Positions 50,418-60,800 of a stretch of 64,000 nt of DNA are shown piece by piece. Below the pieces are notes generated by a model. That model was given only the letters and a program-made list of their open reading frames with translations. It made no database searches and was not told the origin of the DNA. This DNA is from Yeosuana aquiaggeris (GTDB taxonomy: Bacteria; Bacteroidota; Bacteroidia; Flavobacteriales; Flavobacteriaceae). Numbering within the stretch: the stretch's first letter is position 1; each line of letters starts with the position of its first letter. The position numbers were made by a program, and so were the translations under genes. Location of the stretch: NCBI RefSeq assembly GCF_044003965.1, contig NZ_JBAWKC010000003.1, positions 186,001 to 250,000 of the forward strand. Reading direction: 5' to 3'.

Positions 50418-51472
50418 AAAAAATATTATTAATAGAAGACGATATAGTTTTAAGAGAGAATACTGCTGAGCTTTTAGAATTATCAGGTTATAAAGTTGAA
50501 ACGGCCTCAAATGGAAAGGCTGGAGTTGAAGTTGCCAAAAAGTATTTACCAAGTATTATTGTATGCGATATTATGATGCCTGAACTTGATGGTTATGGTG
50601 TTTTGGAAAGTTTGTCAAAAAATGATATCACTAAGTATATTCCATTTATATTTTTATCGGCTAAAACAGAGCGTCAGGATATTAGAAAGGGCATGAATCT
50701 TGGTGCAGACGATTATATAACCAAGCCATTTAATGAAGAGGAATTAATCAGCGCTATTGAAAGTAGAATTGCAAAAGCTGCGATTCTTAATGAAGAAAGA
50801 GAAAATAACGGGGTATTTCAGGAAGAAAATGTTTTCAATGACGAAATGAAAACTCTCAATGATTTAAAAAATTTTTTTGATGATAATGGTAAGGTCTTTT
50901 TGTATTCAAAGGGAGATATTATTTATGAAGAAGGGAATAACTCTAATTATATTTACCTTATAAGAAAAGGCGTGGTGAAAAACTTTAAGTTTGATAATGA
51001 TGGTAAAGAACTTACTACCAACTTATATCAAGAAGATGAGCTTTTTGGATATACTTCATTTACTCAAAATATTCCTTATCAAGAGTCAGCTACTGCTATA
51101 AAGGATACTGAGTTAGTGGGCGTGTCGAAGCAAGAGCTAAAAGATGTTTTAGATAACAATCATAAAATAACCCTTGAATTAATTCAGTTGCTGACAGATA
51201 ATTTATCTGGAGCAAGAGATCAATTAATTGATATGGCTTATAGTTCTGTCAATAAAAAAACAGCTTCTACTATATTAAAATTTGCTGAAAAATTAAATAA
51301 TAAATCTGGCGAAGCCATTAGAATCTCCCGAAATGACTTAGCGAGTGTTGCAGGCATCGCTACTGAAACTTTGATTAGAACCCTGTCTAGTTTTAAGAAG
51401 GATGGTCTTATAGAAATTGAGGCTAGAAATATTAAGATTTTAGACATTCAAAAACTTCAACAAATAAATTAA
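50414..51472 (+). CDS. Response regulator fused to Crp/Fnr-type transcription factor
   Basis: 352 aa paralogue of the protein at 18761. Receiver with D9/D10 and phospho-acceptor D52 (CDIMMPELDGYG), cNMP-binding-like domain (about 155-270), Crp winged helix (about 280-350) with recognition helix ATETLIRTL preserving Glu and Arg of the FNR contact. No FNR cluster cysteines. In effect FixJ and FixK in one chain: phosphorylation by the adjacent kinase should set binding to TTGAT-like sites. Confidence 0.9.
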   Translation: MKKILLIEDDIVLRENTAELLELSGYKVETASNGKAGVEVAKKYLPSIIVCDIMMPELDGYGVLESLSKNDITKYIPFIFLSAKTERQDIRKGMNLGADDYITKPFNEEELISAIESRIAKAAILNEERENNGVFQEENVFNDEMKTLNDLKNFFDDNGKVFLYSKGDIIYEEGNNSNYIYLIRKGVVKNFKFDNDGKELTTNLYQEDELFGYTSFTQNIPYQESATAIKDTELVGVSKQELKDVLDNNHKITLELIQLLTDNLSGARDQLIDMAYSSVNKKTASTILKFAEKLNNKSGEAIRISRNDLASVAGIATETLIRTLSSFKKDGLIEIEARNIKILDIQKLQQIN

Positions 51473-51495
51473 GTTTTACTTTAAAGTATTACAAT

Positions 51496-51539
51496 ATGAT
51501 TTATATCATTTTTTGTGATGCTGTCTAAACATATTTTTG
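51496..51539 (+). promoter_or_regulatory. FNR-like box plus perfect -7 element
   Basis: ATGAT-TTAT-ATCAT, symmetric, at 51496-51509; -7 box TATTTTTG (full consensus) at 51532-51539; centre spacing 33 bp. Drives the USP starting at 51561. Confidence 0.7.
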
Positions 51540-51560
51540 TTTTTGATTAGGGTCAATTCA

Positions 51561-52400
51561 ATGAAAAACATTTTAATACCTACTGATTTCTCAAAAAACT
51601 CATGGAACGCCATTGAGTATGCCCTTAAATTTTTCGAAAATTCATGTTGTAATTTTTATTTATTACATGTTAATACTATAAATACACTTGTCGTTGCAGA
51701 AACAACCTATATGCCTACTCAGGAAGTCATTGAGGAAGCTTTCATAAAACCTGCAAATGTGAAATTAAAAGAGGCTATAAACCGCATCCATAGTATTTCA
51801 AATAATGATAAGCATAAGTTTTTTACACTTACCGATTATAATTATTTTATAGATTCCATTAGAAAACATGTATCTGAAAAGAAAATAGATATTATTGTTA
51901 TGGGAACTAAGGGGGCTTCAGGTTTAAAAAAACTTATAGTAGGCAGTAATACTGGTGATGTGCTCACTCGGGTTCATTGTTCAACTTTGGTAGTTCCTGA
52001 AAATGCTAAATATGTTAAACCTAAAGAAATTGCCTTTCCTACTGATTTTTCGTCTTTTTATTCCATTGAATTACTACAGCCTATTTTAGAGATTTTAGAT
52101 CAATACCAAGCATCAATAAATATTTTACATATTAACAAAAAAGGGGCGACCTTAAATTTGGATCAACAAATAAATAAAGGATACTTAGAAGACTATTTTG
52201 CCAATAATAATTTTAAATTTCATCACTTAACAAATAATAGTTTAGAATCTGCTATACAGTCCTTTGTGGAGAAAAGAAATGTTAATTTAATTACGATGGT
52301 CGCAAAAAATTTAAATTATTTTCAGCGTATACTATTCCATCCAACCATAAAGGAAATCAGTTATCATACCGATATTCCTTTTCTAGTTTTACACGAATAA
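51561..52400 (+). CDS. Tandem-domain universal stress protein
   Basis: 279 aa from the ATG at 51561 (MKNILIPTDFSKNSWNAIEYAL); a frame opening at 51537 overlaps the -7 box and is rejected. Nucleotide motif VMGTKGASGLKKLIVGSNTGDV in the first domain. Closest relative in the window is the USP at 19944, down to the shared ending NLNYFQ(Q/R)ILFH...IPF(F/L)VLHE, supporting block duplication. Confidence 0.9.
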   Translation: MKNILIPTDFSKNSWNAIEYALKFFENSCCNFYLLHVNTINTLVVAETTYMPTQEVIEEAFIKPANVKLKEAINRIHSISNNDKHKFFTLTDYNYFIDSIRKHVSEKKIDIIVMGTKGASGLKKLIVGSNTGDVLTRVHCSTLVVPENAKYVKPKEIAFPTDFSSFYSIELLQPILEILDQYQASINILHINKKGATLNLDQQINKGYLEDYFANNNFKFHHLTNNSLESAIQSFVEKRNVNLITMVAKNLNYFQRILFHPTIKEISYHTDIPFLVLHE

Positions 52401-52483
52401 AATATTTAAAAGATAACATTTGTCATGTTTTTTCTTATCCTATTAAGTTAATTTTATGCAACTTAATGTTAATAGCAATTATT

Positions 52484-52534
52484 AAAGGACAGATGACAAT
52501 TTTGGAAGGATATTGTTATTTGTCCTTTTTGTTT
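52484..52534. terminator. Terminator hairpin between convergent genes
   Basis: Outer arms AAAGGACA/TGTCCTTT with an inner ACAAT/ATTGT pairing and a following T-rich tract. Ends the USP transcript. Confidence 0.7.
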
Positions 52535-53716
52535 TTAAAACAATTTTGAGGTGATAATCACAATACGGCGGTCATCTTTATCTGTAGTAAAAAACAAGTA
52601 CTTTTCACCACCATCTTTTATATTCAATTTTTTTCTAAGTTGTTGAACACTTTCTGGAAAATTTCTTGTAGTAATATTGGCTTTTTTTAAGTTTGCTTGT
52701 TTTATAGTTTTGATATGATAAGGTAAAATGTTTTCTATTTTAAAACGTCTGCCAGGAAAATCAATTAGTTTGTGACTAGTATATAAGTGTGAGTTTGTAT
52801 GAAGTTTAAAAACTTGTAATTGCTTGGTGATTATATTAAATGCGCCCGCCTTTAAAACGGCCGCGTTGGGCTCATACAAAAAGGTGAGAGGTAGTGAATA
52901 CTCCGAACGGTGTTTTTTTTCATCATTCAGTAAAAAATCAAAGGCAATGAAGTCTTCTTTAAAAATATTTACTGTTTTTACGAAGATCTCATCCAAAAAA
53001 TTCTTTTCCAGAATCCACAATATTTCCTTTACTTCATTGTTTATGGCGACTATATGAATAGATTTAACATGGTTTAATTCATTAATTCCTATAGTTAAAT
53101 CAAGTAAGGGCGATGTTTTTATCATCACATTCTTTGTGTAGTTGAAAATAGTGTCTAATTGCTCAGGAATGTTAGGTAAGCAATCATTTAAAAAAAACAC
53201 TTTTCCTTTCCTGTCATGTCGTCTTGAAGGGTCGGCATAGATCCAGTCAACTGGTTTATTGTTTTCCCTTAAGAATTGAATACCATCAATATTTTGGGTT
53301 TCAATATTAATAACGCCTAATTGAGAGTAGTTATGCTTTACGATATCTGATAAATGTTTGTCCAATTCACAATGCACAATTTTTTCAAAATATTTTGAAA
53401 AAAATAAGCTATCAACACCAAAACCACCAGTAATATCAATTAAAGAATTTCCTTTAATTAATTTTGATTTGTAGTGTGCCGTAACTTCAGAAGAGGTTTG
53501 TTCAATGTTTAGCTTATTTGGATAGTAGATATTTTTAGTTTGGAACCAAGTTGCTAATTTGTTTTCGCATTTTTTTTTAGCCTCAATTTGCTCAATAATC
53601 TCTTTAGTGTCTAGAGATGAGAAAGAGGTTCCTTTTAATAAAATAGAAGTAATATTTGAATCTAAATTATTATTTATAAAACTCTGTATTTCAGTATTTA
53701 AAATAGCTTTATTCAA
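52535..53716 (-). CDS. THUMP-like/RNA methyltransferase-fold SAM-dependent methyltransferase
   Basis: 393 aa, apparently initiated at TTG (53716). SAM site LIDITGGFGVDSLFFSKYFEKIVHCELD, catalytic-loop-like WIYADPSRRHDRKGKVF, and a C-terminal THUMP-like region (about 310-390, NLKKANITTRNFPESVQQLRKKLNIKDGGEKYLFFTT). Likely RNA modification; the target is unknown. 7 bp after the AI-2E family gene. Confidence 0.82.
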   Translation of the reverse strand: MNKAILNTEIQSFINNNLDSNITSILLKGTSFSSLDTKEIIEQIEAKKKCENKLATWFQTKNIYYPNKLNIEQTSSEVTAHYKSKLIKGNSLIDITGGFGVDSLFFSKYFEKIVHCELDKHLSDIVKHNYSQLGVINIETQNIDGIQFLRENNKPVDWIYADPSRRHDRKGKVFFLNDCLPNIPEQLDTIFNYTKNVMIKTSPLLDLTIGINELNHVKSIHIVAINNEVKEILWILEKNFLDEIFVKTVNIFKEDFIAFDFLLNDEKKHRSEYSLPLTFLYEPNAAVLKAGAFNIITKQLQVFKLHTNSHLYTSHKLIDFPGRRFKIENILPYHIKTIKQANLKKANITTRNFPESVQQLRKKLNIKDGGEKYLFFTTDKDDRRIVIITSKLF

Positions 53717-53723
53717 ACTATAA

Positions 53724-54812
53724 TTATAAGCCTTTGGTTAGTTTTTTAACGATCTGGTTCTCAGATAAAAATTCCTTCAAAATTACTTTAATAGCAGTAT
53801 AGGCAGGAACCGCAACAATGAGTCCAATAATACCGAATAATAGGCCGGCAATTAAAATGATTAAAAATATTTCTAAAGGATGCGATTTGACGCTTTTAGA
53901 AAAAATAAAAGGCTGACTAAAAAAATTATCTACAAGTTGTCCAAATATAAAGATTGCTAAAACCCAAATAATTTTTGAAAAAATAATACTGCCAAATTCA
54001 TTTCCAAGCGCACTGGTCATAGTCAGGGTTAGCATTAAGAATCCTCCGACCAATGGACCAACATAAGGAATCAGATTAAGCAACGCACATAAAAAGGCAA
54101 TGACTACAGCGTTTTCAACGCCAACTATAAGTAAACCAATGGTATAAATGGTAAACAAAATTAGAATTTGAAATATGAGTCCAACAAAATACCTGGAAAG
54201 CAAATCTTTAATTTTATTATAGGAATTTGTTAATCTGGATTCTTTTGATTCAGGTATAAATATTAAGACACCATTTTCAAATAATTGGCTGTCTTTTAAA
54301 AAGAAAAAAGAAATAAAAAGTACTGAAAAAAGACCAATACTAAAACTACCCAGACTACTAATAATAGAATTTAAAAAATTTGGAATAATTGAATAATCTA
54401 TTTTTGAAAGTAAATTATAATTTTCAAAGGATTCTTGAATATTGACATTTCGTATTTTAAAATAAGAGATAATCTGTTGATATAAATTTTCAATATTAGT
54501 TTGTAATTTATTAATATCTAATAATGACAGGTTATGCCCTTGTTCAATAATTAATGGAATAAATAGCAATACCAGTCCAATGAAAAAACCAATTAAAAGC
54601 AGCATGGTGAAAATAACCGCGAAAGTATTTCTGAATTTTAAACGGTTTTGTAAAAAGAGTACAATAGGTCTGCCTATTAAAGAAATAACCACTGCTATTG
54701 AAATATAAACTAAAACAGATTGTATTTTATATAAAAAATAAAAGAATAAAGCTATTCCGAAGACGATGCCAATAGCTCTTAAAATACCACTTGCTATAAT
54801 TTTTGAATTCAT
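53724..54812 (-). CDS. AI-2E family transporter (PerM-like)
   Basis: 362 aa with about eight membrane helices in the PerM/TqsA arrangement: two pairs, a soluble helical segment (about 95-150), then helices with the conserved PYVGPLVGGF. The family includes exporters of autoinducer-2 and Na+/H+ antiporters; substrate not predictable. Confidence 0.88.
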   Translation of the reverse strand: MNSKIIASGILRAIGIVFGIALFFYFLYKIQSVLVYISIAVVISLIGRPIVLFLQNRLKFRNTFAVIFTMLLLIGFFIGLVLLFIPLIIEQGHNLSLLDINKLQTNIENLYQQIISYFKIRNVNIQESFENYNLLSKIDYSIIPNFLNSIISSLGSFSIGLFSVLFISFFFLKDSQLFENGVLIFIPESKESRLTNSYNKIKDLLSRYFVGLIFQILILFTIYTIGLLIVGVENAVVIAFLCALLNLIPYVGPLVGGFLMLTLTMTSALGNEFGSIIFSKIIWVLAIFIFGQLVDNFFSQPFIFSKSVKSHPLEIFLIILIAGLLFGIIGLIVAVPAYTAIKVILKEFLSENQIVKKLTKGL

Positions 54813-54834
54813 TTAGTAAATATATGAAAAGTGA

Positions 54835-55335
54835 TTACAAAATTTGCTTAGTGATTTCGTATAAAGTAATATTAGTAGCTTGAACCACATTCATACTGCT
54901 GTTTTGACCATACATATCAATATGAATAATATGATCAGAACTATTTAAAATGCTTTCTGAAATACCAAAATTTTCGTCTCCTATAATAAGTGCTATTGGT
55001 TGGTTCTTTAAAAATTTAAAATCATGTACGGGTTTACTTGTAGTAGTAATTTCTAAAGAAATAATTTGATACCCTTGTTTTTTTAAAGATGCGACCACTT
55101 CAATGGCAGAGTCTTGAATTTCATAATTAACTACTTTTTCAGTAGCTCTTGATGTTTTAGCAGTTTTTCTGCCTAGTGCAATATTATCTCCACAAAGTAT
55201 TAGCTTTTCAATTCCAAACGCATCAGCCATTCTAAACAAGCTTCCAATATTTGGGGCATTGGTCACATTTTCTGACACTAATGTAATTGGAAAGATGCGT
55301 TTTGTAAATTTAGTGCTGTAATGATTGAGTTGCAA
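54835..55335 (-). CDS. TrmH/SpoU-family RNA 2'-O-methyltransferase
   Basis: 166 aa SPOUT enzyme with all three motifs: N-x3-R (NAPNIGSLFRMADAFG), IIGDENFGI and YGQNSSMNVVQATNITLYEI, forming the trefoil knot that binds SAM. No extra RNA-binding domain, as in TrmL/TrmH-like short forms. tRNA or rRNA target uncertain. Confidence 0.9.
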   Translation of the reverse strand: MQLNHYSTKFTKRIFPITLVSENVTNAPNIGSLFRMADAFGIEKLILCGDNIALGRKTAKTSRATEKVVNYEIQDSAIEVVASLKKQGYQIISLEITTTSKPVHDFKFLKNQPIALIIGDENFGISESILNSSDHIIHIDMYGQNSSMNVVQATNITLYEITKQIL

Positions 55336-55354
55336 TTATATAAGGTTAAAATTA

Positions 55355-55999
55355 TTAGTTTTCAAATGCATATTTAACAATATTGGCGCCCATTTTCAAA
55401 GCTTTTTCTCTTACTTCAAAAGGATCATTATGGACCAATTCGTCTTCCCAGCCATCTCCTAAATCACTTTCAAAAGTAAATAATAGAACGAGTCGGTCTT
55501 CATAAAAAACCCCAAAAGCCTGTGGCCGCTTTCCATCATGCTCATGGATTTTTGGGAGACCGTTTGGGAATTTATAAAAACAATTAAAAATAGGATGGCT
55601 TGCTGGTAGTTCAACTAAATCTTGTTCAGGAAATACCTTTTTTAGTTCTTTAGTTAAATAGGGTTCCATGCCATAATTATCATCAATATGTAAAAACCCT
55701 CCCGAGATCAAATAATTTCTAAGATTTTCAGCTTCGTCTTCATTAAAAAACAAATTGCCATGGCCAGTCATATGTATAAATGGATACTGGAAAATATCTA
55801 TACTACCTGCGTCTACTGTTTCTGGCTTTTGACTAATTTTTGTATTGATGTTATTATTACAAAATGTAATTAGATTGGGTAAAGAAGTAGGATTGGCATA
55901 CCAGTCTCCACCACCTTTATATTTGAGCAATGCGATGTCTTGAGCATGTAATGCGACAGAATATAAGGTTAGGAATAATATGGAATAAAATAGTTTCAT
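55355..55999 (-). CDS. DUF4159 domain protein, exported
   Basis: 214 aa. Signal peptide (about 1-19, ending ALHAQ) and a DUF4159 domain (ALLKYKGGGDWYANPTSLPNLI, FIHMTGHGNLFFNEDEAENLRNYLISGGFLHIDDNYG), a flavodoxin/glutamine-amidotransferase-like fold found widely in Bacteroidota. Function unknown; common neighbour of rsmE and tsaD in this group. Confidence 0.87.
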   Translation of the reverse strand: MKLFYSILFLTLYSVALHAQDIALLKYKGGGDWYANPTSLPNLITFCNNNINTKISQKPETVDAGSIDIFQYPFIHMTGHGNLFFNEDEAENLRNYLISGGFLHIDDNYGMEPYLTKELKKVFPEQDLVELPASHPIFNCFYKFPNGLPKIHEHDGKRPQAFGVFYEDRLVLLFTFESDLGDGWEDELVHNDPFEVREKALKMGANIVKYAFEN

Positions 56000-56005
56000 T
56001 TATTG

Positions 56006-56713
56006 CTATTCTTGGTTAATAAAAGCGACACTATGGCACGCTACTATAGCTGCGGTTTCAGTTCTTAATCTGGTTTCTCCCAAAGTTACTGGAATAAAAC
56101 CTTGCGATATAGCCATTTCAATTTCTTTAACACTAAAATCGCCTTCAGGACCAATTAAAACGGTAACGTCTTGTTTTGGTTTTAGTTCTTCTTTTAAAGA
56201 TTTTTTATCAGTTTCTTCACAATGTGCTATAAATAGTTGCCCTCTATTTTTTTGATTTAAAAATTCCTTAAAGGAAATAGCTTTGTTTAGTTTAGGAAGA
56301 TAGCAGTGAAGTGATTGCTTCATGGCAGACTGAAGGATTTTTTCAAACCGATCCGTTTTTATGACTTTACGTTCGCTTTGTTCGCATATAAGAGGTGTTA
56401 TACTGTCTATGCCTATTTCCGTAGATTTTTCAAGAAACCATTCATAACGATCATTCATTTTAGTTGGCGCTACTGCCAGATGAAGGTTATATTGATGTTT
56501 CTGTTTTAATACCTTTTTAGTAATGGTAACTAAACAATTTTTCATATCAGCAATGGCAATTTCAGCAGTAAACAACCACCCTTTGCCGTTAGTAATATAT
56601 AACTGGTCTCCAGTTGTTTTACGCAACGCTTTTAAAATATGCTTGCTTTCTTCTTTATCAAAAGAAAACTGTTTGGTCTGGTCTGTAATATCTGGATTGT
56701 AGAAAAGTTGCAT
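56006..56713 (-). CDS. rsmE: 16S rRNA m3U1498 methyltransferase RsmE
   Basis: 235 aa SPOUT enzyme with an N-terminal PUA-like domain. Motifs VAPTKMNDRYEWFLEKSTEIG, PLICEQSER, LIGPEGDFSVKEIE and LGETRLRTETAAI are those of RsmE, which methylates U1498 of 16S rRNA. 6 bp before the DUF4159 gene and 4 bp after tsaD. Confidence 0.95.
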   Translation of the reverse strand: MQLFYNPDITDQTKQFSFDKEESKHILKALRKTTGDQLYITNGKGWLFTAEIAIADMKNCLVTITKKVLKQKHQYNLHLAVAPTKMNDRYEWFLEKSTEIGIDSITPLICEQSERKVIKTDRFEKILQSAMKQSLHCYLPKLNKAISFKEFLNQKNRGQLFIAHCEETDKKSLKEELKPKQDVTVLIGPEGDFSVKEIEMAISQGFIPVTLGETRLRTETAAIVACHSVAFINQE

Positions 56714-56717
56714 TAAT

Positions 56718-57740
56718 TTAAATCTTTAATCTAGCCGAAGCTGTTATATCTTGTTCTGAAAAATCACCTTCTAAATATTTCAAATAACCAACAATAGCTA
56801 TCATGGCAGCATTGTCAGTAGTAAATTCAAATTTCGGCACATAAGTGGTCCATCCAAATTTTTGCTCACCATCTTTTAAAGCTTGCCTGATGCCGGAATT
56901 CGCAGAAACACCACCACCAATAGCTATATGTTTGATGCCAGTAGTTTTTGAAGCCAGTTTTAATTTATCAATTAAAATACCAATAATTGTAAATTGGATG
57001 GAAGCACAAATATCATTTAAATTTTCATAAACAAAATCTGGATTCGTTTTAGTTTCTTTTTGAATAAAATACAAAATAGCTGTTTTAAGTCCTGAAAAGC
57101 TAAAATTTAAACCATCAACTTTAGGTTTTGTAAACTTAAAGGCTTTTGGATTTCCTAATTTAGCAAGCTTATCAATTTCAGGACCTGCAGGATACCCTAA
57201 ACCTAGTATTTTTCCACTTTTATCAAAAGCTTCACCTACAGCATCATCAATGGTTTCCCCTATAACTTGCATATCAAAATAGTGATTTACTTTTACAATT
57301 TGAGTATGTCCACCAGAAATGGTCATTGCTAAAAAAGGAAAAGGTGGTTTATTAAATCCTTCTTCATCTATAAAATGAGCTAAGATATGGGCCTGCATAT
57401 GGTTTACATCAATCAGTGGAATATTCAAACCAAAGGCTAAAGATTTCGCAAATGAGGTTCCTACCAAAAGTGACCCCATTAAACCTGGCCCTCTTGTAAA
57501 AGCGATGGCATTCAGCTGCTCTTTTTTAATTTTTGCCTTTGCTAATGCTTGTGTTACCACGGGAACAATATTTTGTTGATGTGCTCTAGAGGCTAATTCT
57601 GGCACAACGCCACCAAACTCCTCATGGATTTTTTGGTTGGCCACTACATTACTTAAAATCTTGCCATTATACATCACAGAAGCAGCTGTATCATCACATG
57701 ATGATTCAATTCCAATTATATAAATATTTTGTTTAGTCAT
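56718..57740 (-). CDS. tsaD: tRNA threonylcarbamoyladenosine synthase TsaD
   Basis: 340 aa ASKHA-fold protein. Metal ligands H114 and H118 (NHMQAHIL), GPGLMGSLLVG, ISGGHTQIV and GGVSANSGIR. Transfers the threonylcarbamoyl group to A37 of ANN-decoding tRNAs with TsaB/TsaE, encoded elsewhere. Divergent from tamB with a 159-bp gap. Confidence 0.97.
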   Translation of the reverse strand: MTKQNIYIIGIESSCDDTAASVMYNGKILSNVVANQKIHEEFGGVVPELASRAHQQNIVPVVTQALAKAKIKKEQLNAIAFTRGPGLMGSLLVGTSFAKSLAFGLNIPLIDVNHMQAHILAHFIDEEGFNKPPFPFLAMTISGGHTQIVKVNHYFDMQVIGETIDDAVGEAFDKSGKILGLGYPAGPEIDKLAKLGNPKAFKFTKPKVDGLNFSFSGLKTAILYFIQKETKTNPDFVYENLNDICASIQFTIIGILIDKLKLASKTTGIKHIAIGGGVSANSGIRQALKDGEQKFGWTTYVPKFEFTTDNAAMIAIVGYLKYLEGDFSEQDITASARLKI

Positions 57741-57899
57741 TAATAAGAATTAGGCACAATAATTGTTAATTTTGAAAACAATTAGAAATCTGTGACTTTC
57801 AATTGTTCGTATATGCAAATGTAATTCATTCTCAATAAATTCATAACTTTAACAAGTATCAAAAAGTTTCTAAAAATATTATCAAAAATAGCGGGTATA

Positions 57900-60800
57900 T
57901 TGCTGTTGTTATTCATCATTTTGGTGATGATATTATCCATTACTGCAGTTCAAACTCGACTTGGAAACTATGCTACAAATAAACTCAATTCAAGTTATGG
58001 AACTAGTATAAATATTGATAGAGTAGGATTGCAATTTAATGGCGATGTTCAGCTTAAAAATATTTATATAGAGGATTTTAAACTAGACACATTAATTAGT
58101 ATCACCGAGTTAAACACTTCCATTTTAAATTTCAGGAATTTATATAATGGAAAATTAGTTTTTGGTGATATTGATATTTATGGTTTGGTTTTTAATATCA
58201 AACGCTATAAAGGAGAAAGTGATACTAATCTGGATGTTTTTGTCGCCAAGTTTGATGATGATAATCCAAGGAAAGAAAAGAGTGGTTTTTTATTATCATC
58301 TAGCGATGTTTCAATCTATGATGGCGTTTTTAAATTATCTGATGAGAACAGGGAAAATCCAAAAATACTTGAATTAGAAAATTTAAATATTAATGCCACT
58401 AATTTTTTAATAAACGGAAGTGATGTTAGTTCCAGGATAAACACTTTAGCGCTTAGGGACAGTAGAGGCGTAGCTATCAAGAATATGATGACAGATTTCT
58501 CATATACGCTTGAAGCGATGACGTTTGATAATCTACAAATCAAGACTGAAAACTCAATTTTAAAAGGAAACTTAAAATTTTCATATAATAGAGAAGATTT
58601 TAAGTTTTTTGAAGATAAAGTTAAAATCACTGCAAAGTTTACAGAAGCCAATATACTACTTGATGAATTAAATACCTTTTATAATGAATTTGGTGAAAAT
58701 CAACATGCCAGATTTAATGTTGAATTATCGGGCACATTAAACGATTTGCACGCCAATAATTTAGATTTAAATACCAGTTCTAGATCAAAAATAGTTGGTG
58801 ACTTTAATTTTAAAAATTTATTTAATAAAGAGGAAAATAATTTTTATATGTTGGCAAAATTCAGTCAATTAACGTCAACATATAAAGATTTGAAAGCCCT
58901 TTTGCCAAATGTCTTAGGTGCATCAATTCCTTCCTCATTTGACAGATTAGGCAAATTTACTTTAATAGGTCAATCAGAAATAACACCTTCAACAATTTTT
59001 GCCAATGTTGTAACCGAAACAGAATTAGGTTTTGTGAATTCTGATTTAAAAATGACTCGTGTTAATAATATTGATAATGCTTCTTATAAAGGGAATATAA
59101 TATTCGAAGATTTTGATTTAGGCGTGCTTATTAATGATGCTAATTTTGGAAAAGTTTCTTTAAATATTGATGTTGATGGAAATGGTTTTGTTGCAGAGAC
59201 TATTAATACCCAAGTTAAAGGTAATGTGTACCAAATTGAATTTAATGGTTATAATTATAAAAATATTAAAGTAGCGGGGAATGTTAGAAATAAAATTTTT
59301 GATGGAAATCTTATTGCCAGTGATGATAATCTAAAATTTGATTTTAACGGATTGGTAGATTTTTCTGAAAAGATGAAAAAATATGACTTTGAAGCGAATG
59401 TTTATTATGCCAATCTTCAAGCATTGAATTTTGTTAAAAAGGATACTATTTCAATTTTTCAGAGTAGTGTTAAAATGAATATGAATGCGAGTGATTTAGA
59501 TGATGCCTACGGACAGGTAACATTTAAAAACACGTCGTATAAAAATCAGAATGATACTTATTTTTTTGATGAATTTGCTGTTTCATCTCGATTTGAAGAT
59601 CAAATAAGATTCATGGAAATTAATTCTCCTGATATTATTGAAGGGGCTATGAGCGGTCAATTTGTATTTAAAGATATTGCCAAATTGTTTGAAAATTCAA
59701 TTGGAAGTATTTATACAAATTATATTCCTATTAAAGTAAAACAGAACCAGTCCATAAATTTCAATTTTAAAATTTACAATAAAATTATAGAAGTATTTTA
59801 TCCTGAAATTAAGCTTGGAAAAAACACATTCATAAGAGGACAAGTTGAGAGTAATGAGAAAGGATTCAAGTTAACATTTAAATCACCTGAGTTTAAATAT
59901 TTGGATTACTTTGCCAGCAATATAGAGTTACAAGTTGATAATGACAACCCGCTTTTTAACACCTATATCGAGGTTGATAGCATATATACAAAGTATTATA
60001 GTGTTTCAAAGTTTAATCTTATCAATGTAACACTTAAAGACACGTTGTTTATGCGTTCAGAATTTAAAGGAGGCAAAAAAAACAAAGACATTTTTAATTT
60101 AAGTTTTTACCATACAATAGATACAGAAAATAAATCTGTGGTTGGTTTTAAAACGTCTGATGTAACAATTAAAGATAATGTTTGGTTCATTAATGAGAAT
60201 AAGGATAATTTTAATAAAATCTCATTTAATAAAAGTTTCACTGATTTTAATATTGATAAATTCAGAATTAATCACAACAATGAAGAAATTAAACTTTCGG
60301 GTTTCTTAAAAGATAGCACTCAAAAGGATGTTAAACTTAATTTCAAAGATGTTAATCTTGCCAACATTATTCCAGAAATTGATAGTATATCCTTAGTAGG
60401 AAATATAAATGGAGATATTGATGTCATTCAGAAAAACGGGAATTATTTGCCAAATGCAACCATTGTAATTGACGATTTTAAAGTGAACAATTTTGATTTT
60501 GGGTCTTTTAATGCAGACATTAAAGGAAATAAAGATTTAACAAGTTATTTTGTTGATGTCACAATCAAAGATGATGAATATAAGTCATTTAGTGTTAATG
60601 GAAATATTGATGTAGCTAATAACAATTCATATATAGATGTAGATCTGGCTTTTAACAAATTTAATTTAATGCCTTTAAACCCTTTGTTGCATGATGTTTT
60701 AAGTGATATAAGGGGCACCGTTACGGGAAAAACAAAAGTGTCAGGAAATTTAAAACGACCAGAGATAAATGGTGAATTAATAGTGAATAATGGAGGTTTT

